Source: CALFVT01 sp039989855
Lineage (GTDB): Bacteria; Pseudomonadota; Alphaproteobacteria; Caulobacterales; Maricaulaceae
DNA: 64,000 nucleotides
Direction of reading: 5' to 3'
NCBI GenBank assembly: GCA_039989855.1
Contig: JBDXGZ010000027.1
Location: forward strand, 124,001 to 188,000
In this document: positions 25,657 through 34,066 of the stretch, piece by piece
Layout: each line of letters starts with the position of its first letter
How positions within the stretch are numbered: the first letter of the stretch is position 1
Program-made: the position numbers and the translations under genes
The notes under the pieces: generated by a model
What the model was told of the DNA's origin: nothing
Seen by the model: the letters and a program-made list of their open reading frames with translations, nothing else
Database searches by the model: none

Positions 25657-27446
25657 AGACGTAGATCTCCTGATAATATGTCAGCATATACGTCAGGTGT
25701 AATCTCCTTATAGCTCTCTTCGCTAGATAAAGCGACATAGAGCGGATCATCAATATTAGCCGGGTCAAAGCCCGCTTTGACTAAATTGATTTTCTTAAAT
25801 TTAAACGTTCCTGTCGTTTCCGCCTCTTGAGACATACGAATAAATACAGGCCTAGCATAATGCGGCAATGCAGCTTCGACATGGCTTTTTAAGGCCGCGA
25901 GGTCCACATCACCTTCGGTGACGATAGAGGCCATACCCGCCCGACCATCATATCCTTTTATCTCAACACCGTAGACATTCGCTTGAGTGACCCCAGGGAA
26001 ATCGGACAAGACAGCCGCAACTTCTCCCGTTGCTACATTTTCAGCCTTCCAACGATATGTATCACCCACGCGGTCCATGAAATAATAATAATCATGCTCA
26101 TCACGTTTCATAAGGTCGCCTGTGCGGAACCACGCGTCACCCTTCTTAAAAACATCTCGCAAGATTTTCTTCTTGGTCGCCTCTTTATTTTGATAGCCAT
26201 CAAAGCGGAAACGGGCTGAGTCCATACGTATTTCGCCGATAAGTTCCCCGACTTCTTCTGCCTCTGTACGAATGCAAAATCCATCAGAGCTACGAATATT
26301 GGTATTCGTCTCAACATCAAACCGAATGATGTCACAATTAAAGCGTGAGCGCAGATATGCAGGCGCGCGACCCACAGACCCAATAGGGCCATCAAGGTTC
26401 ATGAGGCTTACATTCCCCTCCGTCGCGCCGTAAAATTCAATGACGTGCGGAATATCAAAGCGCGAGACAAAGCCTTTCCAAACCTCAGGCCGCAGACCAT
26501 TGCCAATGATCCAACGTATATTATGGGCCCGCTCTTTTTCATGCGGCGGACTCGATAAAAGAAAACGGCACAATTCGCCAACATACATAAACATTGTCGC
26601 GTTGTGTTCTATCGCTTCATCCCAAAATTTAGAGGCCGAAAATTTTGGCCGAACAATCACAGCCCCGCCTTTGGACAAAGCAGCCCCCACCCCGCACAAA
26701 CCGCCTGTTGCATGATACATAGGCAGAACCATGAGCATACGGTCCGTAGACTTTGCATTTGCCGCCGCTCCAAATCCAAGTAGGTAGTTACCCGCGCGCA
26801 CATGCGTAACCTTCGCCGCTTTCGGCAGGCCCGTCGTGCCAGAGGTGAACATTTTTATACACTCATCTCCTGCTGTAATGCCGTTACGCAATTCGCGGTT
26901 AGGACGATGAGCGACCGTGTCATGAAGCGTATTTTCAAGACGCGGATAAGGGTCGACCGTACCAAAAGCCGCGTAGACCTCCACATCATGCTCAACTGTT
27001 TCTTTCGCTGTTTCCCATTGATCTGCCATTTCATGATCTAAGATCAGAATTTTAGCACTCGATAAATTCATACAATGGGCTAACGCTTTGTCGGCAAGCT
27101 GAAAATTAAGCAGCGCGGGAATAACGCCAATTTTTGTAAACCCATACCATAGAGGGACATATTCCAAACGATTGCGCGCAAATATAGCGACCGTGTCACC
27201 CGCTTTTAAGCCTAAACCCAAGCCCCAATTCGCTACGCGGTTGGCATAATCATCCATTTCCTGAAAGGTTAATTGACGATCATCTTCTATAAGAGCAACA
27301 TTAGAGCTATGTTTATCAACCCATGTTTCAATCTCGTCAGTAATGAGGCGTGTGGATGCAGGGTTGAGATGCTTCACCGCTTTTAGAACGCGCGTGACTT
27401 TTTTAAGATAACGTGCTTCGCGTCCTATTGTTTTTAAAATGCCCAT
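25653..27446 (-). CDS. Long-chain/very-long-chain acyl-CoA synthetase (FATP type)
   Basis: A 597-residue AMP-forming enzyme. The P-loop motif MFTSGTTGLPKAAK (around residue 210) and the A5 motif EFYGATEGNVS identify the ANL superfamily; the absence of a luciferase-type end and the sequence EGNVSLMNLDGPIGSVGR point to the FATP/VLACS subgroup. It would activate fatty acids to CoA esters, probably at the membrane: the amphipathic N-terminus resembles that of FATP proteins. First gene of a leftward run (synthetase, DUF924, esterase) joined by 4-base overlaps. Confidence 0.9.
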   Translation of the reverse strand: MGILKTIGREARYLKKVTRVLKAVKHLNPASTRLITDEIETWVDKHSSNVALIEDDRQLTFQEMDDYANRVANWGLGLGLKAGDTVAIFARNRLEYVPLWYGFTKIGVIPALLNFQLADKALAHCMNLSSAKILILDHEMADQWETAKETVEHDVEVYAAFGTVDPYPRLENTLHDTVAHRPNRELRNGITAGDECIKMFTSGTTGLPKAAKVTHVRAGNYLLGFGAAANAKSTDRMLMVLPMYHATGGLCGVGAALSKGGAVIVRPKFSASKFWDEAIEHNATMFMYVGELCRFLLSSPPHEKERAHNIRWIIGNGLRPEVWKGFVSRFDIPHVIEFYGATEGNVSLMNLDGPIGSVGRAPAYLRSRFNCDIIRFDVETNTNIRSSDGFCIRTEAEEVGELIGEIRMDSARFRFDGYQNKEATKKKILRDVFKKGDAWFRTGDLMKRDEHDYYYFMDRVGDTYRWKAENVATGEVAAVLSDFPGVTQANVYGVEIKGYDGRAGMASIVTEGDVDLAALKSHVEAALPHYARPVFIRMSQEAETTGTFKFKKINLVKAGFDPANIDDPLYVALSSEESYKEITPDVYADILSGDLRL

Positions 27447-27524
27447 TTTTCGTCTCTCAAAATATCAATCCTAAAAAAGATGCTAATGACAACGAAATGC
27501 CAGATGAACGAGATTTATGCAAAG

Positions 27525-27612
27525 AAAAACCTCCTCACAATGTGAGAAGGTTTTTAGCTTGGATATTTAACTTGAACACCTAAGACCTCCGTGGGAGCGG
27601 CGTCTTAGTGGA
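27525..27612 (-). ncRNA. Candidate small RNA or leader with hairpin and terminator, upstream of the acyl-CoA synthetase
   Basis: Between the divergent synthetase and crotonase genes (27447-27730) two strong structures stand out. Read leftward, CTAAGAC...GTCTTAG (27576-27604 region) encloses a CTCCCA loop. Then a terminator-like hairpin AACCTTCTCACA / TGTGAGGAGGTT (27525-27556) is followed by TTTTTCTTT. The order fits either a short non-coding RNA of roughly 90-120 nt or an attenuator in the synthetase 5' leader. I could not match it to a named family. The rightward reading also ends in a T-run, so strand is uncertain. Confidence 0.4.
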
Positions 27613-27730
27613 AAAAACGATGTCTCATCTTTTCAAAACTAATGTTGCAATCTACGTGCCAACTTTTTCAAAGGCCGCAGCGCGGTTAATCACCTTATAT
27701 GGCTTGCTACACCCCACTTGATGGGCCTAG

Positions 27731-28546
27731 ATGTTCAAAATCAAGACAAGTCTGTGCGAAAATGAAACAATGAACGAAAATTTCCTATTTGAAATGGTCA
27801 CTGCAGATGTGGGGCAACTCACACTCAGCCAGCCCAAACGACGAAATGCTTTAAACGCCGCCATGTGGCGTGACCTTCCCGCATGCCTTAAAACCATAAA
27901 AATGACGGTGGGCCTTAAAGCTCTCATCATTAAGGGAGACGGCGAACATTTTTCAGCTGGGGCAGATATCTCAGAATTTGAGACGCTCTACGCAACATCC
28001 GAGAGCGCCGCGCAAATCAGCCGTTATATAGCCGACGCCATGAATGCGCTCGCGGACTTCCCCTTTCCAACCCTTGCAATGATCCGCGGAGTCTGTGTCG
28101 GAGGGGGTTGCGCGCTCGCCCTATGTTGCGATATTCGCTTCGCTGATAATACCGCTAAATTCGCCGTCACCCCTGCGCGTCTGGGGTTAGTCTATCCCTT
28201 TAACGACATTGCGAGGCTTATCGAAACGGTTGGTCTGCCCAATGCAAAAGACATGGTCTTGTCGACCCGACTTATAAAAAATGATGAAGCCAAAGAGATG
28301 GGGTTAATTAATTTCAGCCTCTCTTCTGGTGAGTTGAAAAAGGCGGTGATGGATTACGCCACCGCCCAAACAGCGCTTTCCTCGCAGTCCCTAGAGATCA
28401 TGAAGCAAATGTTCAAAACCTACCAAAGTGGTGTTCGCAGCGACACTCAACAGACTGCTGATTGGTTTCACAGCAGTTTTAACTCAGATGATTTCAAAGA
28501 AGGATTTACCGCTTTTATGGAAAAACGAAAACCGAACTTTAAATAG
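27731..28546 (+). CDS. Enoyl-CoA hydratase/isomerase (crotonase) family protein
   Basis: A crotonase-fold protein, 271 residues from the first ATG. The oxyanion-hole motifs are HFSAGADISEFE (near 77) and RGVCVGGGCALALCCDIRFA (near 117). Family members hydrate enoyl-CoA or isomerise related thioesters; the exact substrate is not readable. The Glu normally found after the second motif is replaced by PARLGLVYPF-type sequence, so hydratase activity is not assured. A start at 27770 (MNENFLFEM) is equally plausible; neither has a strong ribosome-binding site. Converges with the CoA-lyase gene without a gap. Confidence 0.83.
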   Translation: MFKIKTSLCENETMNENFLFEMVTADVGQLTLSQPKRRNALNAAMWRDLPACLKTIKMTVGLKALIIKGDGEHFSAGADISEFETLYATSESAAQISRYIADAMNALADFPFPTLAMIRGVCVGGGCALALCCDIRFADNTAKFAVTPARLGLVYPFNDIARLIETVGLPNAKDMVLSTRLIKNDEAKEMGLINFSLSSGELKKAVMDYATAQTALSSQSLEIMKQMFKTYQSGVRSDTQQTADWFHSSFNSDDFKEGFTAFMEKRKPNFK

Positions 28547-29368
28547 TTAGCTTAGATTTCGGTCTCTGAAGGCTAAGATACGTTCAGCGCGTTTTACCAC
28601 AGGAGCCTCAACAAATTTCCCGTCGAGCAAGACAACATTCCCGTTCGCGGCCTCATAGGCGTCCAAAACGCGCTGCGCATATGTGACCTCATCATCCGAC
28701 GGGGCAAGAGCCGCATGGATGCGCGCGACCTGCGCAGGGTGGATAGCGGACCTTGCATGTATCCCCAATGTTTTAGCCTTACGTGTACTGGCTTCGCAAT
28801 CATCCAAATTTCGGACATCCACATGTGGCACGTCAAATAAGAGCACGTCAAAAGCTGTCGCCGCTGCTACCAATTTTGAACGGCCGTAAAGATGGGTGTC
28901 CCACGCGAGGTCACAATCAACATCCCCTGCATAATCAATCGCGCCGTACATACCGAGCTTCACGCGGTCGCAGGCAAAAATATCCTCCGCGTTAACAAGC
29001 CCGAGCGCACTTTCAATGATAGCAAAAAAAGGCCCTAACGATTCGGGTAAATCCTGCGCCAACGCTTCAACCTCATCACGGGATGCCACTTTCGGGAGCA
29101 TCACAAAGGGCAAATTCAACCCAGAGCTTTTTAACGCCGCAATATCCGCCTGTCCCTCAAGCGTATCGATCCCATTAATCCGTAAGGACACATGTTCATG
29201 ATCGGTTTGCGCGAGCCACGCTAAAACAGTTTCACGGGCGCTGTCTTTATCATTCGCACCGACGGAATCTTCAAGATCTATACAAATGAGATCAGCTCCC
29301 GCTTGGCAGGCTTTCTCAAAGCGGTCAGGACGGTTTCCGGGGACAAAAAGTTGTGAACGATAAAACAT
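28547..29368 (-). CDS. HpcH/HpaI-CitE family CoA-ester lyase
   Basis: A 273-residue TIM-barrel lyase of the CitE / malyl-CoA lyase group. SQLFVPGNRPDRFEKACQAG at the start (residues 4-23) and CIDLEDSVG near 35 are diagnostic; IIESALGLVNAEDI holds the metal-binding Glu. It would cleave malyl-, citramalyl- or related CoA esters. The start at 29368 gives MFYRSQLFVPG and is preceded by AGAGG; an upstream in-frame extension of 27 residues is unlike the family. Divergent from the IclR-type regulator, which may control it. Confidence 0.87.
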   Translation of the reverse strand: MFYRSQLFVPGNRPDRFEKACQAGADLICIDLEDSVGANDKDSARETVLAWLAQTDHEHVSLRINGIDTLEGQADIAALKSSGLNLPFVMLPKVASRDEVEALAQDLPESLGPFFAIIESALGLVNAEDIFACDRVKLGMYGAIDYAGDVDCDLAWDTHLYGRSKLVAAATAFDVLLFDVPHVDVRNLDDCEASTRKAKTLGIHARSAIHPAQVARIHAALAPSDDEVTYAQRVLDAYEAANGNVVLLDGKFVEAPVVKRAERILAFRDRNLS

Positions 29369-29529
29369 AAAACCTCTGTTTAGCACGATATTGCGACTAT
29401 CATTAGACCTTAAACCAGTTTCCATACTGTTGCAAAAGCCATCGCTCATTATAGCATATGTGATAGGCGAGCTAATTTAGCTCAAAGCCTCCCCTTGATA
29501 GATTGCTCATAGCACGTTAGCTAAACCTC

Positions 29530-30354
29530 ATGGGACGACAAAAACAAAACGGCATGTTACGCCTTGATGAAACAGAAGCGATTTTAAAAAGCTCCTTTCG
29601 CACGATGGCCTTGTTTGAATATTTTGCTGACATTCAAACCAAAGCGACCATTGGTGATATTAGTGCCAATTTGAACATACCTCAATCGAGCGCCTCTGCT
29701 CTTGTGAAATCCTTAGTCGATTCGGGCTACCTCGCAAAAGTTGACGGAAGTCGTTATTATTACCCAACCATGAGGCTATCGATGCTCGCAGACTGGATGG
29801 ACCGCGATAGTCAAATCATCCCACAATTAGTAGGCCAAATGCGTCAGCTTGCTAACCGCTTTGATCAGCCGATTGTTTTGGCCTTACGTAACGGCATTTA
29901 CTCGCAATATATCATGGTCGAAACGACTGAGCCTACCGTCAGGCAGCATGTAGAGACAGGCTCCCTACGCCCGCTCGTCTGTTCCTCATCAGGGTGGGCC
30001 ATGCTCTCGCGCGACAATGACGACGACATTGGAAAGCTAATAAGGCGCACCCAAGCCGAGACCGATAACAATTATTGGAAAGACACGGCCAATACAGCTC
30101 TTCATCACATAGCCCTAACACGCCGTAACGGCTTCGCCTTTTCCGAAGGCCCTGACGCCAAAGGAACAGCAGGAATTGCCGTCCCCCTACCCACCACTAC
30201 ACCCAGCTATAGCCTTGCCCTTGCCGCAGCTGGAACAACAACCGCGATGCAGGCTAAAAAGGACGATATCGCGGTAGCAATGCTCAACATTGTAAAAAAT
30301 ATTCCCTTGTCTAGCTCCGAGAAAATTTGCGGGCACATCTTCCCAAATTCATGA
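29530..30354 (+). CDS. IclR-family-like transcriptional regulator
   Basis: A 274-residue protein with an N-terminal winged helix (ATIGDISANLNIPQSSASAL, about 35-55) and a C-terminal IclR-type effector domain ending in LAAAGTTTAMQAKKDD. The effector half contains TVRQHVETGSLRPLVCSSSG, the region that in IclR proteins lines the ligand site. Likely a local repressor or activator; it is divergent from the CoA-ester lyase and overlaps the flavin monooxygenase by 4 bases (ATGA). Effector unknown. Confidence 0.84.
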   Translation: MGRQKQNGMLRLDETEAILKSSFRTMALFEYFADIQTKATIGDISANLNIPQSSASALVKSLVDSGYLAKVDGSRYYYPTMRLSMLADWMDRDSQIIPQLVGQMRQLANRFDQPIVLALRNGIYSQYIMVETTEPTVRQHVETGSLRPLVCSSSGWAMLSRDNDDDIGKLIRRTQAETDNNYWKDTANTALHHIALTRRNGFAFSEGPDAKGTAGIAVPLPTTTPSYSLALAAAGTTTAMQAKKDDIAVAMLNIVKNIPLSSSEKICGHIFPNS

Positions 30355-31547
30355 GCCAATCTTTACATGTTTTAATCGTCGGCGGCGGGATAGGCGGGCT
30401 GAGCGCGGCGATTATCTTGGCACAGAACGGATGCACGGTTGATGTGTTTGAGCAAGCCTCGGCCTTTACTGAAATCGGAGCAGGCCTTCAACTCAGCCCC
30501 AATGCCATGCAGGTTCACGCGGCTATCGGAACCGCCGCCGCTATATCAGAGGCTGGGTTCACGCCCGACTTCGCCGCACTTCGAGATTTTAAAACAGGAA
30601 AAACCTATCTTAGAACACCGCTTCAAGGTCTCTGCCCAAATCGCTACGGCCATCCCTATATTCATATTCACCGTGCCGATTTACAAAGCCTATTAGTCCA
30701 AGCGGCGAAAGACGCAGGGGTGACGTTCCACCTTGGGTGCACCGCGCAAACCATCGGCCAATCTAACAGCGCCGTCTCCGTTGAAACCAACATAGGCCGC
30801 TTTACAGGCGATGTTTTAATCGGCGCTGACGGCATACGATCCGTGGTAAGAGAACATATCCACGGGGATATGGCTCCGCGGTTTACGGGGCAAATCGCGT
30901 GGCGCGGAACTGTCGCGGCCCATGACCTCCCTTCAGATATGCTGCCACCTGCCGCCAATGTTTGGATGGGGCCAAACCGTCATTTCGTCGCCTATTATCT
31001 ACGCGGCGGCGCGCTCATTAATTTCGTCGCCGTCGAAGAACAAGGTCAGTGGACGGAAGAAAGCTGGTCTCATAAAGGCCAGAAATCCGACCTGCTCGCC
31101 GCGTTTGAGGGGTGGGACTCTCGTGTCACACACTTAATTAAGGCCGCGTCCGATTGCTATCTTTGGGGCTTGTTTGACCATGCCCCGCTGCCTCATTGGA
31201 CGCAGGGACGGGTCGCCCTCATCGGAGACGCCGCCCATCCCATGTTGCCTTTTATGGCGCAAGGGGCCGCTATGGCCACAGAGGATGCGTGGGTGCTGGC
31301 GCAAAAACTACTGACCACCTCGAACCCAACCGAAGCCCTCAAATCCTATCAGTTGGCGCGAAAGGCGCGAGCAACTAAACTGCAAGCCATCTCGCGCGGC
31401 AATGCCAAACTGTTTCACGACGCCAGCAAGCTAGGCTGCGCTGTCCGCAATCTTAAACTCGCAACGGCGTCAAAACTTCCCGCGCTGCAACATATAAAGC
31501 TTGATCCCATTTACGGGATTAATGTGGTGAAAGACTTTCCAATTTAG
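30351..31547 (+). CDS. FAD-dependent aromatic-ring hydroxylase (salicylate/3-hydroxybenzoate hydroxylase type)
   Basis: Group A flavin monooxygenase, 398 residues from the ATG at 30351. The FAD motif is GGGIGG near residue 11, the DG motif is VLIGADGIRSVVRE near 158 and the GD motif is LIGDAAHPMLPF near 290. IHRADLQSLL near 106 contacts FAD. Homologues hydroxylate salicylate, 3-hydroxybenzoate or similar acids with NAD(P)H. The substrate here is not readable, but an IclR-type regulator overlaps its start, which is typical of small aromatic-degradation units. Confidence 0.86.
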   Translation: MSQSLHVLIVGGGIGGLSAAIILAQNGCTVDVFEQASAFTEIGAGLQLSPNAMQVHAAIGTAAAISEAGFTPDFAALRDFKTGKTYLRTPLQGLCPNRYGHPYIHIHRADLQSLLVQAAKDAGVTFHLGCTAQTIGQSNSAVSVETNIGRFTGDVLIGADGIRSVVREHIHGDMAPRFTGQIAWRGTVAAHDLPSDMLPPAANVWMGPNRHFVAYYLRGGALINFVAVEEQGQWTEESWSHKGQKSDLLAAFEGWDSRVTHLIKAASDCYLWGLFDHAPLPHWTQGRVALIGDAAHPMLPFMAQGAAMATEDAWVLAQKLLTTSNPTEALKSYQLARKARATKLQAISRGNAKLFHDASKLGCAVRNLKLATASKLPALQHIKLDPIYGINVVKDFPI

Positions 31548-31562
31548 GTCTTACTCTCGCCC

Positions 31563-32453
31563 CTACAGGCTCCCGTCCAGAAGCTTCATCACGGCGGAGA
31601 AATCGAGCCCGTCTTTGCCGGCCGTTTCCATGCGTTCATAGATCGCCTCGGACTGTGCGCCGAGCGGTGTGTCGGCCTCAACCGAGTTTGCCGCCGCCTG
31701 CGCGAGGCGTAAATCTTTCAGCATCATCGCCGCCGCAAATCCCGCCTTATAATCATTATTAGACGGGGCGTTTGGCACGGGGCCTGGCGCAGGGCAATAA
31801 CTCGTCATCGACCAATTTTGCCCACTCGCCGTTGAGGAAATATCGTAAAATGTTTGCGCGTCGAGGCCGAGTTGTTTGGCCAAATTAAACGCCTCGCATG
31901 TGCCAATCATATGAATGCCGAGCAGCATATTATTGCAAATCTTGGCGACTTGTCCGTTGCCTGCATCGCCTGCGTGGAAGACATTTTTGCCCATAATATC
32001 AAGGAAAGGCTTGGCGCGCGCGTAACTCTCACTTGCGCCGCCGCACATAAAGGTCAGCGTTCCTGCCGCAGCACCCGCCACGCCGCCAGATACAGGCGCG
32101 TCGATCATAGCGAAGCCTCGGTCAATCGCCGTAGATATCACGGCGCGTGCGCTGTCCACATCAATGGTCGAGCAATCGATCATCAACGTATCAGGCTTGG
32201 CGAAATGGAACACCCCGCCCACTTCGGCGTAGACCATGCGCACATGTTTTCCCGCGGGCAACATAGAGACGATCACGTCCGCCGACGCCACCGCGTCCTC
32301 AAGATTTTCCGCCGCCGCGCAACCCGCCTCCACCGCGCGCGCTACGGCTTCTGGAGAGAGGTCAAACGCCTTAACAGCATGACCCGCCTTGGCAAGGTTC
32401 GCCGCCATACCGCCGCCCATATTCCCAAGTCCGATAAATCCAATATTGGCCAT
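31563..32453 (-). CDS. mmsB: 3-hydroxyisobutyrate dehydrogenase
   Basis: Oxidises 3-hydroxyisobutyrate to methylmalonate semialdehyde in valine breakdown. GFIGLGNMGGGMAANL at the start (with the GxGxxG), DAPVSGGVAGAAAGTLTFMC near 120 and the catalytic Lys in GQVAKICNNMLLG near 170 place it in the beta-hydroxyacid dehydrogenase family. The ATG at 32453 is preceded by GGAG at the right spacing; a further Met four residues upstream has none. Last gene of the mmsA - acyl-CoA dehydrogenase - unknown - mmsB run. Confidence 0.93.
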   Translation of the reverse strand: MANIGFIGLGNMGGGMAANLAKAGHAVKAFDLSPEAVARAVEAGCAAAENLEDAVASADVIVSMLPAGKHVRMVYAEVGGVFHFAKPDTLMIDCSTIDVDSARAVISTAIDRGFAMIDAPVSGGVAGAAAGTLTFMCGGASESYARAKPFLDIMGKNVFHAGDAGNGQVAKICNNMLLGIHMIGTCEAFNLAKQLGLDAQTFYDISSTASGQNWSMTSYCPAPGPVPNAPSNNDYKAGFAAAMMLKDLRLAQAAANSVEADTPLGAQSEAIYERMETAGKDGLDFSAVMKLLDGSL

Positions 32454-32505
32454 GATGTTCTCCATTCCAAGGTTTTATTGATGCAAAAATATGCGAATAT
32501 TCGAA

Positions 32506-32919
32506 TTAATTAAATTGATTATCAGCCCGATGAAAATCTAATTCTTGATAAAACCATTGATAATCATCCGGTTCAGGGTTCTTATTTTTATATCGAAAAA
32601 TCGTGGCATTATCGGCGGCTTTATACCATTTTTTGAATTGCATTATATAATCTTCACCTGCTCCCATTCGGAAGCCCATGGAGCCTTGTGAGCAATCTGG
32701 GAATGCCACCCATGGCGGCTCAAACGGTGGGCCGTATACATAGGCTTCAGGAAGAGAGTTTAATTCAGAAAATTCTTTCCATGCTATATCACGTTGAGCA
32801 TCATTCATCCCACCGAAGTAAATATCCTTCTTCCAAACATGAAGTTGCAAATACAAATTTAAACGAAACGGCATCAATCTTAAAATACCATATCGTAAAT
32901 TTTGCAACCCTAACATCAC
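32506..32919 (-). CDS. Unknown protein inside the valine-catabolism operon
   Basis: Not recognised. The open frame (137 residues) directly follows the acyl-CoA dehydrogenase stop and lies on the same strand. The region from residue 38 on (MNDAQRDIAWKEF, then FEPPWVAFPDCSQGSMGFRM and ending WFYQELDFHRADN) looks like a compact Trp/Tyr-rich globular protein. The N-terminal 37 residues are hydrophobic and basic; translation may begin at 32808 instead. Base composition is more AT-rich than the flanking genes, which suggests an insertion into the operon rather than a core catabolic gene. Confidence 0.6.
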   Translation of the reverse strand: MMLGLQNLRYGILRLMPFRLNLYLQLHVWKKDIYFGGMNDAQRDIAWKEFSELNSLPEAYVYGPPFEPPWVAFPDCSQGSMGFRMGAGEDYIMQFKKWYKAADNATIFRYKNKNPEPDDYQWFYQELDFHRADNQFN

Positions 32920-34058
32920 TACTGCCGCGTCAACTCACGCGAGATAATAACCCGCATAATTTGGTTTGTGCCTTCGAGGATTTGGTGCACGCGCAGGTCG
33001 CGGACGATTTGCTCGATACCATATTCCGAGAGGTAGCCGTAACCGCCATGGAGTTGCAGCGCGTCATTGGCAATTTTGGAGCACATATCCGTGGCAAAGC
33101 GTTTCGCCATCGCGCAGGCCGCCCCTGCACCTGCCGTCTTTTTATCGATCATATCTGCGCCGCGGTAAATCAACATGCGGGAGGCTTCTAGGTCTGTCGC
33201 CATATCGGAGAGCATGAACTGCGTATTTTGGAAATCCGAAATAGACTTGCCAAATTGTTTGCGCTCTTTGGTATATTGCAAGGTCGCATCAAGCGCTTTT
33301 TGCGCCCCGCCGAGACTGCAGGCACCAATATTAATCCGCCCCCCGTCAAGGCCGCTCATGGCAAAGCGGAAGCCTTGGCCTTCAGCGCCGACACGGTTGG
33401 CCGCAGAAATACGGCAATCTTCCAAAATCACTTGCGCGGTGGGTTGCGCGTTCCAACCCATCTTTTTTTCATTCGCGCCGAAAGATAATCCGTCCGTGCC
33501 TTTTTCAATGACGAAACAAGACACGCCTTTGGACCCGTCATTAGACGTGCGCGCCATGACCACATAGACATCCGACCATCCTGCGCCCGAGATAAAGGTC
33601 TTCGTACCGTTGAGAATATAGTCATCGCCGTCCTTAACCGCCTTTGTCGAGAGCGAGGCCGCGTCAGATCCGCTGCCTGGTTCCGTCAGGCAATAAGAGG
33701 CAATGAGTTCACCCGCTGTGAGGCGCGGGACAAAGCGCGCGCGCAGCTCATCCGACCCGTAAGTGTCGATCATCCATGTCGCCATATTATGAATGGTCAG
33801 CATCGCCGTATGAGAGACATCCCCCGCCGCAAGCTGTTCAAACACAAGCGCACTATCAAGCCGCGACAGCGCCGTGCCGCCGTGCTCTTCGTTCGTATAA
33901 ATGCCGCAAAATCCAAGCTCGGCCGCTTTGGTGAAAATAGCGCGGTCGAGGACTTTCTCCTCATCCCACCGCGACGAATGCGGCGCGAGTTCGCTCGCAG
34001 CGAAACTCCGTGCCATGTCTTGGATCATGACCTGTTCTTCGGTGAGCTGGAAATTCAT
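32919..34058 (-). CDS. Acyl-CoA dehydrogenase, probable isobutyryl-CoA dehydrogenase
   Basis: A 379-residue flavoprotein of the acyl-CoA dehydrogenase family. CLTEPGSGSDAASLSTKA (near 122) binds FAD, and ILEGTNQIMRVII near the C-terminus contains the catalytic Glu in the position used by short and branched-chain members. Its place between mmsA and mmsB indicates the isobutyryl-CoA step of valine breakdown, as for ACAD8. A 2-methylbutyryl-CoA role cannot be excluded. Starts 8 bases after the mmsA stop. Confidence 0.9.
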   Translation of the reverse strand: MNFQLTEEQVMIQDMARSFAASELAPHSSRWDEEKVLDRAIFTKAAELGFCGIYTNEEHGGTALSRLDSALVFEQLAAGDVSHTAMLTIHNMATWMIDTYGSDELRARFVPRLTAGELIASYCLTEPGSGSDAASLSTKAVKDGDDYILNGTKTFISGAGWSDVYVVMARTSNDGSKGVSCFVIEKGTDGLSFGANEKKMGWNAQPTAQVILEDCRISAANRVGAEGQGFRFAMSGLDGGRINIGACSLGGAQKALDATLQYTKERKQFGKSISDFQNTQFMLSDMATDLEASRMLIYRGADMIDKKTAGAGAACAMAKRFATDMCSKIANDALQLHGGYGYLSEYGIEQIVRDLRVHQILEGTNQIMRVIISRELTRQ

Positions 34059-34066
34059 ATTAACCC

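Noticed and set aside
27731..29449. Crotonase and CoA-ester lyase as one operon
   Set aside because: They lie on opposite strands and converge with no gap.
31854..32513. 219-codon plus-strand frame opposite mmsB
   Set aside because: Its translation is Arg/His-rich with no domain, and mmsB is unambiguous on the other strand.
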